From contig NZ_PKHX01000008.1 in the NCBI RefSeq assembly GCF_002848005.1, positions 52,842-116,841 on the forward strand: 64,000 nt of DNA, in the 5' to 3' direction. The stretch is from Varibaculum cambriense. Lineage in GTDB: Bacteria > Actinomycetota > Actinomycetes > Actinomycetales > Actinomycetaceae. This document shows positions 14,453 through 22,993 of this stretch, piece by piece. Below the pieces are notes generated by a model. It was not told the origin of the DNA. It was given only the letters and a program-made list of their open reading frames with translations, and did no database searches. Made by a program: the position numbers and the translations under genes. The stretch's first letter is position 1. Every line of letters starts with the position of its first letter.

Positions 14453-16859
14453 TCGGAACCTCAATCTTTTGAGTACGCATGGTAAAAGATGGAAGCGGAT
14501 CGCGGTGCAAAGTAGTCTTTACCGCACACTGAAAACGCCCCAGTAACTTAAAATCATCCTTAATCCACGGGTCAGATTCTAAGGCGAATTGTTCCGCCAG
14601 GTTCTCTGCCACTTCACTGTTAGTGGTACGGAAAGCCACCAAGGTTGTTAACCCGAAGAACGAGGTTCTAACCCGCTCAGGGAGTTGTTCGGCTTGCTGA
14701 GTAGCATACGCTACGCTCACCCCGTAAGACCGGCCTTGATCCTTAAACCAAGTAATAAGAGCCGGGTCTGAGCCAGCCAAAAGACTCAACTCATCGGCAA
14801 GCAGATAGACCTTGCCTTGCTTTACCCCGCCTACGCTATCTCCATAACCGGAAAGGTTAGCGGCAATAAAAGAACGCAGGCAAAACGCGCCCATCGAAGT
14901 AATAAGTTTCGAGGTCGAATCCGCGCCCGTAGACTGCGTTTGCCCCGGCCCGGTATAAATAACCAGCACCCGAGATTTATCCACCGCCTTCTTAAACGTC
15001 ATAGCATTTTCACCTGGATAGAACGCATGGGCAAGCGGAATCAGCGCAGTAATCTTTGTGCCCGCCGAGTTCGCCCGCTCTAAGAAAGCATTACCGCGAA
15101 GATCAAACAATTCACTCATGGCTTTGACTGCCCGCTCTAGTCCTTTGTTTTCTGGGCTACGGGCAAGCCGTTCTTTTAACGCTTCAAAAAGTGCTTTGGC
15201 AGCCACCTGACCGCCTTCTCCTTGACAGGTTAGAATCCCGGCGCAATCAATTGCTGACTTGTAGGCAGAAATCTTAAACTCCAAAGACTTGTTCGCCGCT
15301 TCAATATCTTCTGGCCTAGTTTCAAAACCAAGCGCGAGTGCTGCTCGAATATCTGCGCCGTTCCTTGCCCCAATCGAGCCTTCATCCATTGCATACGTCA
15401 AGGCTTCGACCATCTGGTTTGCCCGCTCGTAAGAATCATGCGCTCCGGCAAAGAAATCAATCTGTTCAGCACCTGGGAAAGTTGGCGCAATATAAGACAC
15501 GTCCCAACCGGCGTTCTTTGCCAGCAGGTACAAAATCCTTGCACCATCGTTTAGTTTCGGCTCGAAAATAATGATCGTGGTGCGCCCATCATTCTTGGAA
15601 AGCAAGTGCGCGTAGTATTGGCGAAGCAGCTCAGACTTACCACTACCCGCGTCCCCAAGTAGGGCAAGACCTCCTTGCATATCATCACTCGATAAATAAA
15701 CCGGCGACCCATCTTCGCTAATACCTGCCATAAAACCATTGGCCGGGTTCTTTAACACCTGGGGCACCGCACGTTCAGCAGTCTTCGATCCTTTAGCTTT
15801 AGAACCTTTCGGCGGCACAATCAGTTGGCACATTTGCGCACAAGTAAGCATAAGGGTGCGTTTTCTAAACGGGTAAGCATTAAGCAAGGAAGAATCTCTT
15901 GCTTGCACCATCATCCCGTTTTCGCCTTCTTCCATCGTGGTGCCGCCTTTTGGTTTTATTAGCGGCGGAGTCCTGTATGGTGGCCTCGGCAAAAATCCCC
16001 TAGCTGCACACCTTTTAATCCGGGACAAGTGGGTTGGTAAAAACCCAAAATAGGCAAGGGCTAAGGCTAAGGCGCTAAGGAGCGCGGCGGCTATCTGGAT
16101 TTTAATATCAGCCCCGAGTCGGTACGGGAAAGAAAGCAGGGAAAATAAATAGTTGAGAGACGGAATGCCCGCTAACCAGGCAAGGCTAGCGACAAACGGC
16201 ACCCACCAATAAGACACCCTGGTTGGTCGCTTGGCTTCTACCCTAAAAGAAAAACCAGGAAGCGAAGATATAACCTGGGTACAAAGATTCTTCAAGTCTT
16301 CGGTTGATCCATAGCCCCCGGCATAGACAGTTACCATGAAGTTAGTTCGAGAAGTATCAAGTGCGCTTTTCATGCGGTGCCCAATAAAGTTTCCCTCCCA
16401 CCTATCACGCAAGGTAGTTTCAAACGGACGCGGGGCGCGGAAAGAAAACGCCACCCAATCCCCCTCCTCTAAGGCCGGGGCAATCGCAGAGATCATGGCC
16501 GCAAAGTCCACCCCGCCTTGCGGGTTAGCACTCATAGCTCCTTTACGGGCGGGCGTAAAGCCGTGAGCATAGTAGGGCCTAGATAAATCAAGACCGTCTG
16601 TAACTTCGCACCTAGCCCCAATAAGTTCACAGGTGGAAGTTACGGCGCGAGCAGATTTTTTCGACCCGCAAACAATATAGGATGTAACGCCTTCTTTTTC
16701 TTTTGCCACCACGAAAGCGCCCGCGCCTGCGTGACTGTACGCGCCTGGCAATTTGGTTTGCACTAGGTTGCGGGTAGCACCCGAGAGAGCGGAGGCTACT
16801 TGAGAGTAGTCCTCGATCTGTCCACCAGTGGGTGAAAGAATAAAAGTCTGGTTTTGCAC
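14445..16859 (-). CDS. Conjugative coupling protein / VirD4-TraG-like ATPase
   Basis: 804 residues. A cytoplasmic N-terminal domain is followed by two membrane segments near residues 225-285 (WWVPFVASLAWLAGI; IQIAAALLSALALALAYFG), Walker A GDAGSGKS near 415, Walker B VYLLADELSLL near 697, and the motif VSVAYATQQAEQLPERVRTSFFGL typical of TraD/VirD4/TraG. Coupling proteins bring DNA to the conjugation channel. The GTG start has AAGGAG 5 nt upstream. It leads a four-gene operon with the replication-relaxation protein and the small membrane protein. Confidence 0.82.
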   Translation of the reverse strand: MQNQTFILSPTGGQIEDYSQVASALSGATRNLVQTKLPGAYSHAGAGAFVVAKEKEGVTSYIVCGSKKSARAVTSTCELIGARCEVTDGLDLSRPYYAHGFTPARKGAMSANPQGGVDFAAMISAIAPALEEGDWVAFSFRAPRPFETTLRDRWEGNFIGHRMKSALDTSRTNFMVTVYAGGYGSTEDLKNLCTQVISSLPGFSFRVEAKRPTRVSYWWVPFVASLAWLAGIPSLNYLFSLLSFPYRLGADIKIQIAAALLSALALALAYFGFLPTHLSRIKRCAARGFLPRPPYRTPPLIKPKGGTTMEEGENGMMVQARDSSLLNAYPFRKRTLMLTCAQMCQLIVPPKGSKAKGSKTAERAVPQVLKNPANGFMAGISEDGSPVYLSSDDMQGGLALLGDAGSGKSELLRQYYAHLLSKNDGRTTIIIFEPKLNDGARILYLLAKNAGWDVSYIAPTFPGAEQIDFFAGAHDSYERANQMVEALTYAMDEGSIGARNGADIRAALALGFETRPEDIEAANKSLEFKISAYKSAIDCAGILTCQGEGGQVAAKALFEALKERLARSPENKGLERAVKAMSELFDLRGNAFLERANSAGTKITALIPLAHAFYPGENAMTFKKAVDKSRVLVIYTGPGQTQSTGADSTSKLITSMGAFCLRSFIAANLSGYGDSVGGVKQGKVYLLADELSLLAGSDPALITWFKDQGRSYGVSVAYATQQAEQLPERVRTSFFGLTTLVAFRTTNSEVAENLAEQFALESDPWIKDDFKLLGRFQCAVKTTLHRDPLPSFTMRTQKIEVPNG

Positions 16860-16925
16860 GCTCGCTCCTTGTCTTTTACCGGCCTTTTCTATCGTTGGCT
16901 ATGCGTCAAGGCCGTTTTCTGGGAG

Positions 16926-16972
16926 TTTTAGGGGCATAAATATGCGGTTTTTTGCATAAAAATGCCCTAAAA
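16926..16972. promoter_or_regulatory. Inverted repeat upstream of the coupling-protein operon
   Basis: TTTTAGGGGCAT ... ATGCCCTAAAA with an inner TATGC/GCATA pair around a T6 loop. It sits about 65 bp before the GTG start and has no 19-bp promoter nearby; it could be an operator or an attenuator. The flanking stretch 16973-17390 holds no gene I can support. Confidence 0.5.
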
Positions 16973-17389
16973 CACCCCAATAAAGGTTTTCGCGAGCCCA
17001 GAGAGTTATTCCTCCCCGCTACATAACCCTGGCTAAGTGTTTTCGATTCTCTCAAAGGGCCAGGGATTATTTTTGTTGTAGCTTTGGTCGGAAGTGCCGC
17101 TGAAGCGTCACAAGCAAAAAGCTAGGTATTGAACCAATCTTTTTGCAAAATCTATAAGAATCATTGGCATGATCCATATAGATTTTATCGCACTGCTTCC
17201 TTACGGAGAGCATTGCCAGCCCTGCGGGCTGAAAGTAATCGGGCAGAACGTGCAAAGCACAAGGAGCAGCGCTCGGGCTACAAGGTAGCGGGCGGATAGC
17301 CATAGCCTGTAAGGCTAAAAGATATTTTCGATGCGTAGCATCTACAAGTTTTATTTATTTATTTATTTATGCAATTTTTCAAGAATAGG

Positions 17390-17570
17390 GGGGGGTTAGG
17401 GGTTGGCAGCGTGGCTGGGTTGGCAGCGCATCTCACCTTGGCAGCGTAGTCGGTTTTGCTGCAAGTGAGCGACAAGCGAACGATAAGCAAAACCAGTTAC
17501 GACTGCAAGTGAGTAGGCGAGCCGAACAGGCAAGGGGCGAAGCCCCTAAGGGTTAGCTATTTTGATAAAA
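17390..17570. other. Candidate origin of transfer (direct plus inverted repeats)
   Basis: Three copies of TTGGCAGCG (from about 17404, 17418 and 17438), then a 9-bp inverted repeat GGTTTTGCT/AGCAAAACC with about 30 nt between the arms, two copies of CTGCAAGTGAG, and a hairpin AGGGGCGAAGCCCCT. A TTTA microsatellite and a G-run precede it (17350-17395). It lies in the gap between the coupling-protein operon and the ParA/mIHF operon. Such repeat clusters are typical of oriT, but no nic site can be identified by eye. Confidence 0.45.
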
Positions 17571-17744
17571 ATTGTAATTAATACCCTTTAGCAGGCTACC
17601 GCCATGCCCGGCCTTGGCTACCGCCATACCCGAACGGTTACCGTTCTGGTTTTTGGCTTTTGGGATTTCTGCTTGCCCCACCTTTGGTGTCGGCTTCGCT
17701 GGAGCCGGGGGCTCCATCCTATTTTTGTTCCGGGCTAGCGCCAT
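17553..17744 (-). CDS. Possible small protein at the operon end
   Basis: 63 residues starting at ATG 17744, 3 bp after the stop of the preceding gene (TAGGGGATG). Composition is low-complexity (Pro, Lys, Gly, Asn) and part is encoded by the palindromic linker sequence GGAGCCGGGGGCTCC found in three other genes here. It may be a real small protein or a by-product of the repeat; no family recognised. Confidence 0.35.
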   Translation of the reverse strand: MALARNKNRMEPPAPAKPTPKVGQAEIPKAKNQNGNRSGMAVAKAGHGGSLLKGINYNFYQNS

Positions 17745-17747
17745 CCC

Positions 17748-18482
17748 CTAGCCGAGTACTGCGCGCAGTATTTTTTCGGTCACCGTCTGGTCTGCTCCTA
17801 TTTTTTTGCATAGGTGGGGAAAGTTTAAGGGTTCTTTGGTGATGATTTTTTGGGTGGCGATTAGGGCGGCGGCGAACTCGATAAGACTTTCCTCCAAGAA
17901 GTCCAGTGCGGGGGTGAAGTCGATTTTTTCCTTATGCTTTCCTGTAGTTTTTTCTGGCAGTTCACCGCTAGCTTCGGAGAACGCGATTAGGTCATCCCAT
18001 GAAACGGCCTTGCCGATCCGGGATTTATCTTTCCGGCTTGCTAGTTGGCGCGCTCTAGCCAGGGATAGTACTTGGTCTTTATCTAGCGGGGTGCCTTGTT
18101 TGGCAAGGTCGGCTAGTACGGCTTTGATGATTAGGGCCCGCCTGTAGGTTGATACCATGCCGGATGCGGGGGTGGTGGCTTTTTCTACGAAGGCTTTGAG
18201 GGCGGTTTTGGTTTGCATGAAGATCATGGCTTCTAGGTTTATTATGCTTTTTAGTTTTTCGGGGTCCTCTTTGAGAGCCATGATGTATTCAGTTTCAGCT
18301 AGCAGCACTTCGCTGTAGGCTTCGTCTTCTAGGCCGCGCCTTACAATTTCGGGATAGTACCGCAAGATTACTTTTAGGTTTTTGTTTCGCTTGGCTTTTC
18401 TGCCAGCGATGTATAGCCCGAGTTGGTGGTCTAGTTCTTTTTCGGGCAGGGCAAAGATTTCGGCAAGTCTATCTTTTGACAC
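17748..18482 (-). CDS. Helical protein of unknown function in the ParA operon
   Basis: 244 residues from GTG 18482, overlapping the stop of the mIHF-like gene; the open frame further upstream is shadow of that gene. The protein is mainly helical and charged (LYIAGRKAKRNKNLKVILRYYPEIVRRGLEDEAYSEVL), with no clear motif or membrane segment. Tight overlap suggests it works with the mIHF-like and ParA-like proteins. Confidence 0.65.
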   Translation of the reverse strand: MSKDRLAEIFALPEKELDHQLGLYIAGRKAKRNKNLKVILRYYPEIVRRGLEDEAYSEVLLAETEYIMALKEDPEKLKSIINLEAMIFMQTKTALKAFVEKATTPASGMVSTYRRALIIKAVLADLAKQGTPLDKDQVLSLARARQLASRKDKSRIGKAVSWDDLIAFSEASGELPEKTTGKHKEKIDFTPALDFLEESLIEFAAALIATQKIITKEPLNFPHLCKKIGADQTVTEKILRAVLG

Positions 18483-18891
18483 TGTTGGCTCCGTCGTAGA
18501 TGTTCCAGGTTTCTTGGATTTTTTGGGGTGGGTCTGCAAACGGATAGCCAGCCCAAGGCGTACCAACAGGTTCGGTAAGTAGGGTCGCGAGCAGGCCGAG
18601 CCTAGCGCTAGAAGATTTAGCGTCGTATAGCCATTCGACGGTGGGGTTTTGTTTCCCGGTCGCGCTGGCCTCAAGTAGCCTGTCCGTGATCCAGGTCGCG
18701 CGGGCGGGGCCTACTGCTGCCTTAAGTAGTACTTTGAGGCGGCATTTAGCTAAGGGGCGGGAGGTTTTGGATTTTTCGATGAACTCCCAAAGACTCATGT
18801 CCCCGCTAGCAATCTTTGCTAGGGCCCCGCCTCTTTGCGCCCGCGCGTTTGCTAGAGCGGAGCGGATTTTGGTGGTGTCTTTGTCAGCCAA
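18469..18891 (-). CDS. mIHF-like nucleoid protein
   Basis: 140 residues. The segment GGALAKIASGDMSLWEFIEKSK...PLAKCRLKVLLKAAVGPARATWITDRLLE follows the actinobacterial integration host factor pattern (helical body, then a helix-two-turns-helix). mIHF bends DNA and is needed by some actinophage integrases; in conjugation, IHF-type proteins shape oriT. A C-terminal extension of about 60 residues is unusual. The TTG start overlaps the preceding gene's stop (TTGGCTGA). Confidence 0.6.
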   Translation of the reverse strand: MADKDTTKIRSALANARAQRGGALAKIASGDMSLWEFIEKSKTSRPLAKCRLKVLLKAAVGPARATWITDRLLEASATGKQNPTVEWLYDAKSSSARLGLLATLLTEPVGTPWAGYPFADPPQKIQETWNIYDGANSVKR

Positions 18892-19864
18892 GGTACACCT
18901 CGCGTTCTATGGCGTTGATCTGTTCGGAGGAGGCAACCGCAAAATCTAGGGCTTTGCGGATTGCTGCTAGCCCGGTGTTGTCGGAGGGGTAGCGGGTACG
19001 TAGTTCCTCATAGATTTCCCCGATATTTTCTGTGCCGAGTTCTCTTGCAACCCGGCGTATCTTCCATCCCTTTTGGGTATCTCCTAGCTGAAGGCGCATT
19101 ACTTCTAGGGCGGTGCGCCTTATTTCGGTGCTGATTACCCTTAAGGGGTCTGCTCCGGTAAATCCGGGGTTTTCCGGGTCACAGATTTGGCCAAGTATTT
19201 TCTTCATCGGGTTCCTTGGCCCGGTTTCGATCTCGGTGGCGGCGATTTCTAGGTCGGTGCTCGATATTTTGATTCCGGGGATTTCGGCATAGATTTTGTT
19301 TAACGCATCGCTTGTCTTTGCCCTTGTCCAGCGGCGGATTCTTTCGTAGAGTTCCCAATAGGCTAGTTCTCCTTTTTCTAGTAGGTCCTCGCGAGTGGTT
19401 ATGAGGGCGGGTGAAAATGAGTCCGTCCCGGATATGGCACCGCCTGGTCCTATTTCGGCTATTCCTTCCTCGGAGTTTCCTAGCGCATCTATTGACCAGG
19501 TGGCCGCGGTTGGCCCGTCGAAGGTGGTAACGATGGGGGTTCCCCACCTGATTTTTAAGGGGAATAGGTAGCCGCGTTTAGTTTTGGGCATTTGGATTTT
19601 TGGTTTCCGCCATGCCCACACCGGTAGGGCTAGTACCTCGCCGCCGGTGTCTAGATTTTCGGCGGCTTTGTACCAGCAGGCGGCTTGTCCCCATTTGGAG
19701 AACTCTAAGCTCCATTCGTGGGGGGTAAGGTCGGGGCTGCCGGGGGCAGCATATTGCTCGGCTACGCCTGTGCTACTGCCAGGGGCAGCATAGACTGCGT
19801 TGCCGCCGGGGGCAGCATCCCATATTGGTTCGTCAAAGAAACGTTCGTACAGGTTTTTAGCCAA
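18884..19864 (-). CDS. Unknown protein with palindromic linker, ParA operon
   Basis: 326 residues from TTG 19864 with GGAGG 8 nt upstream and the ParA stop 1 nt before it. The N-terminus carries two linker copies (AAPGSSTGVAEQY, AAPGSPD); the rest is a globular alpha/beta domain with a helical C-terminus. The family is not recognised. Position between ParA-like and mIHF-like genes suggests a DNA-segregation or transfer complex. Confidence 0.65.
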   Translation of the reverse strand: MAKNLYERFFDEPIWDAAPGGNAVYAAPGSSTGVAEQYAAPGSPDLTPHEWSLEFSKWGQAACWYKAAENLDTGGEVLALPVWAWRKPKIQMPKTKRGYLFPLKIRWGTPIVTTFDGPTAATWSIDALGNSEEGIAEIGPGGAISGTDSFSPALITTREDLLEKGELAYWELYERIRRWTRAKTSDALNKIYAEIPGIKISSTDLEIAATEIETGPRNPMKKILGQICDPENPGFTGADPLRVISTEIRRTALEVMRLQLGDTQKGWKIRRVARELGTENIGEIYEELRTRYPSDNTGLAAIRKALDFAVASSEQINAIEREVYLG

Positions 19865-19865
19865 G

Positions 19866-22034
19866 TTAGCGCCTCCGGGGCTTGCGGGTTTTGGATTTGC
19901 CGAAGCGACGTTTTTTCTTTTTTGCCTCCGGTTCTTTTCTGGTGATGAATGCGTTCTTTCCGGTGACGGCGTAAAGTATCCGATCTAAGGGTTCGGCTAC
20001 CGGGGGCAAGCCTTCACATAGGATTCCGCTTGATAGCCGGTTGTAAATGGTTTTGTTGTAGGGCACGGCACCGGCAAAAGTTGATGCTTGGTCAAACATT
20101 TCCTCGAAGTCTCTTAGGTCCTCGGGGGTGTTATGAGCGTGTGATTGAGCGATTAGGGTAAAGATTTTTGCTGCCTTTACCCCTCTGGCTCGGTATTGGT
20201 GTAGCCGTTCCAGCAAGTTGTTGATAGATTCTGGTGAATCCTCGGTGGCTCCTACTCCCCAAATGTTCTCGTCTTTGATTAGCAAGGGGATCAGGAAGTT
20301 TTCAAACAGCTTGGTGGTGTCGTATTTTTCTGAAATTTGCGTATCGACTATCACCAGGTCGGATACTTCTCTGGCCTCACTGAGCGCGTTTTGGTAAACC
20401 TCGGGGGTTACCTGGGTGGGATCGGATAGCTCGGAAGGCGGTGCGGCGATTAGCGCGAACGCTAACGGCTCTAAGTGTGGTGGCCGGTCTTTGTCGAGGG
20501 CTGGCGGGGTGATGATTGCGCCTCTGCCCCCTTCAGGTAGGGCATCAAAAATGGTGGGTACATTTAGGGTGCGCAGTTTGGTGCGTATGTCGCCTTGTCC
20601 CCGGTTCGCATCTATTAGGGTGATGCGCATATCGGGGCATAGCCTGCCTGCACGTTGGGCTAAATGTATGGAGGTGGTAGTTTTGCCTACTCCCCCCTTG
20701 GCTCCGAACACGATGATGGTAGGACACCCGCCGTTTGTAGTATGCGCTATGGCAGCGGGAGCTATGGGTGGGCCAGGAGCGGGGCGTGCCGGCTCGGCTG
20801 CCTCCATCGTGGGCTTCCAGTTAGTCTCGGCTGGCTGTTCTTCCCAACTTGGCACGTTCTCAGGTTCGCTGGCAGGTTCGGGGTCCCACTTCGGGGCCTG
20901 CTCGGGGGCTTCATATTGCTCGGCACCCCCTGCGCCAGGGACGGGGTCTCCATATCCCGGCTCGGGAAGGCTTAGGTCTATATCGTCATAAAGATTGCCT
21001 TGCGGGGCAGGGCTAGAAAACGGCATTGCGTCGGTGGGTAGATCGAAGCTGGCCGGGTTTGGCACGGGGGCGGGGGCCTGATATTGCTCGGCGCCCCCTG
21101 CGCTGGAGCCGGGGGCTCCATCTCGCTCGGCTGCGTCTACACCAGGTAGGTCGAAGCCGGTTTGTCCGGGCAGCAGGCTGTCGTTTTGAGGCTGACCTAT
21201 TCCGGGCAGGTCATAGCCAGATTGGCTTGTTTCTTGCTCGGCTAAGCCTGCGCTACTGCCAGGGGCAGTATTTGGAGGAAGGTCATAGCCAGATTGAGTT
21301 GGAACTTGCGCGGGGGCTGGCACGTCGTTTACACCAGGAAGGCCGAAGCTAGATTGACTGCCAGCAGGTGCAACCGATCCGGGCATGGCTGATCCTTCTG
21401 GTGCGGGCAAGGGGCTTAGCTCCGGCTGCGTAACTGGCAGCGTGGCGGTAGGGGCTTCGCTACTAACACTGCCGGGGGTGCCTATTCCTGGAAGGTCAAA
21501 ACCAGTTGCCGGGGCCGTCTCGGGGGTGTCTACGCCAGGCAGCTCAAAACCGGTTGCCGGGGTAGGTTCTTGCTCAACTTCGTTACTACCGGGGGTAGCA
21601 TCGGCTACGCCTGCGCTGGAGTCGGGGACTTGGGCTTGCTCGTCTATTCCAGGCAGGGCAAAGTTATCTTCGGCTACAAACAGGCCGGAAAAGTCTTCAC
21701 TTGGCTTTAGCGCGTCTACTTCAATACCCATTTCGGAAAGTGCGCCGTGGATTTCTTCTTCACCCTCGCGATAGGTAGCACCCTCAATGCCAGATAGACT
21801 GCCGGAGCCTACGATCAGTACCGGGCCAAGTTTTTCTACCGCGAGTTTCACCCATTTATCAGCCGGGAAACCATAAGTCTCTTGGTTTTTGATGATCGAG
21901 AACGCTAAAGCATCGGTTAGCGGAGGGGATGCTTTGCGGGCCGTGTCCTTAAAACTATTCCCGCTAATAACTTCGTAGTCTGCCTGTAGTTTTTGGGCTA
22001 TCTCGGGCAGGTTGAAAATAAAAACTTTGTCCAT
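19866..22034 (-). CDS. ParA/MinD-like ATPase with long repetitive linker
   Basis: 722 residues. The N-terminal domain (about 1-130) is unknown. A linker of some 280 residues repeats GFDLPG-type peptides (at least eight, such as GFELPGV, GYDLPGI, FGLPGV) interleaved with APGSSAGxAEQ units. The C-terminal ATPase has deviant Walker A KGGVGKTTT near 435, DANRGQGD, and VIVDTQ for Walker B, then a very basic tail (KKKKRRFGKSKTRKPRRR). ParA-type ATPases position DNA or secretion/conjugation machinery. The start is ATG 22034, 19 bp from the element promoter; it heads a six-gene operon. Confidence 0.75.
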   Translation of the reverse strand: MDKVFIFNLPEIAQKLQADYEVISGNSFKDTARKASPPLTDALAFSIIKNQETYGFPADKWVKLAVEKLGPVLIVGSGSLSGIEGATYREGEEEIHGALSEMGIEVDALKPSEDFSGLFVAEDNFALPGIDEQAQVPDSSAGVADATPGSNEVEQEPTPATGFELPGVDTPETAPATGFDLPGIGTPGSVSSEAPTATLPVTQPELSPLPAPEGSAMPGSVAPAGSQSSFGLPGVNDVPAPAQVPTQSGYDLPPNTAPGSSAGLAEQETSQSGYDLPGIGQPQNDSLLPGQTGFDLPGVDAAERDGAPGSSAGGAEQYQAPAPVPNPASFDLPTDAMPFSSPAPQGNLYDDIDLSLPEPGYGDPVPGAGGAEQYEAPEQAPKWDPEPASEPENVPSWEEQPAETNWKPTMEAAEPARPAPGPPIAPAAIAHTTNGGCPTIIVFGAKGGVGKTTTSIHLAQRAGRLCPDMRITLIDANRGQGDIRTKLRTLNVPTIFDALPEGGRGAIITPPALDKDRPPHLEPLAFALIAAPPSELSDPTQVTPEVYQNALSEAREVSDLVIVDTQISEKYDTTKLFENFLIPLLIKDENIWGVGATEDSPESINNLLERLHQYRARGVKAAKIFTLIAQSHAHNTPEDLRDFEEMFDQASTFAGAVPYNKTIYNRLSSGILCEGLPPVAEPLDRILYAVTGKNAFITRKEPEAKKKKRRFGKSKTRKPRRR

Positions 22035-22053
22035 GCCCCTTACGTAGGGCGCG
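22035..22053 (-). promoter_or_regulatory. 19-bp element promoter of the ParA operon
   Basis: Minus strand CGCGCCCTACGTAAGGGGC then ATG 22034. Confidence 0.7.
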
Positions 22054-22091
22054 GAAACTACGGGTAAAAACGCGGGCGGGTAGGTTTTGCG

Positions 22092-22110
22092 CGCGCCCTA
22101 CATGGGGAGG
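22092..22110 (+). promoter_or_regulatory. 19-bp element promoter before the first ArdA-like gene
   Basis: CGCGCCCTACATGGGGAGG. The start codon is 28 nt downstream of the predicted +1 and has its own AAGGAG, again favouring a promoter over a ribosome-binding role. Confidence 0.65.
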
Positions 22111-22138
22111 CGTAGGTAGCCAAAACCGAAGGAGAAAA

Positions 22139-22972
22139 ATGGACAGCAAACAAACCCCGCCAACAATACAAGGCATGAGCAATTTCGAGGCGAAGCATCC
22201 GCGCGCAAAAGACGGCAAATTTGCTGAAAAGTATCGGGCTGAGTCCGGGCTGACTTTGGAGCTGGAAAAACGTTTAGAAGATCTAGATACCCCGAAAGTG
22301 TTTGTGGACTGCGTAGATTGCAGGCGCAAAGGTATAGTCACCGGCGAGTGGGTGAATATTACCGACACCGAAGGGCTTACACCGGTTGATGTTTGTCTGA
22401 TCCGCGAGCACGAAAATCTGGAAGTATCCGATACTGACGGAGAGCTATATATCGCTCCGAAAACCGTTGAGGAAGCGAGCCAGTGGGGCAAGGCTTATAG
22501 CCAGGCCAAAGAAAATGGACATGAGAAACCTTTTAAGGCTTGGGTAAATGAATGCGGGATTGTTGATCCGAAAGAAGCCCTAGAGTTCGAGAGCCGTTAC
22601 CAAGGCGAATACGATTCCTGGGAAGACTTCGCCTCCGAATACGCGTACCAGTCTGACGGGCTCGACGTTTTGACCCGCTATTTTGACTATGACAGTTTCG
22701 CCCGCGACCTAAAACTCAACTGTGAGGTTGAGAAAACCGCTGATGGGGTTGTTGTTCGTAACTTCGATGATGACCCGGACGGCAAGGTAGCAGTTAAGGC
22801 GAGTAGTTTTGAGGACTATGCACGGAGCGTAGCTCAAGAAACCGTTATCGAGCCGGAACACTACAACTGGTTGGACGCTTACTGCGACTACGGAAAACTT
22901 GGTGAGGACTTAAAGAACGACTATTCTTCAGCCGAATCGGAAAACGGCGTGTACGTGTTCCGCGACTATTAA
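22139..22972 (+). CDS. ardA: Tagged ArdA-type antirestriction protein
   Basis: 277 residues, strongly acidic. Residues 13-38 are the shared tag (MSNFEAKHPRAKDGKFAEK..ESGL). The C-terminal half has the ArdA pattern ESRYQGEYDSWEDFASEYAY and YFDYDSFARDL, then WLDAYCDYGKLGEDL. ArdA mimics bent DNA and blocks type I restriction enzymes, which protects an element entering a new host. ATG 22139 has AAGGAG; the second ATG at 22175 is where related tag proteins begin. It is followed by a second ArdA-like gene. Confidence 0.75.
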   Translation: MDSKQTPPTIQGMSNFEAKHPRAKDGKFAEKYRAESGLTLELEKRLEDLDTPKVFVDCVDCRRKGIVTGEWVNITDTEGLTPVDVCLIREHENLEVSDTDGELYIAPKTVEEASQWGKAYSQAKENGHEKPFKAWVNECGIVDPKEALEFESRYQGEYDSWEDFASEYAYQSDGLDVLTRYFDYDSFARDLKLNCEVEKTADGVVVRNFDDDPDGKVAVKASSFEDYARSVAQETVIEPEHYNWLDAYCDYGKLGEDLKNDYSSAESENGVYVFRDY

Positions 22973-22974
22973 CC

Positions 22975-22993
22975 CGCGCCACACGAGGTAGGC
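22975..22993 (+). promoter_or_regulatory. 19-bp element promoter before the second ArdA-like gene
   Basis: CGCGCCACACGAGGTAGGC then ATG 22994; the weakest match to the TACRTR box, but the spacing is exact. Confidence 0.55.

Noticed and set aside
17067..17303. 78-codon minus-strand frame
   Set aside because: Unlikely composition, no ribosome site, and it lies in a non-coding, repeat-bearing gap.
20416..21774. Plus-strand frames opposite the ParA-like linker
   Set aside because: They arise from the GC-rich repetitive linker on the coding strand and lack ribosome sites.
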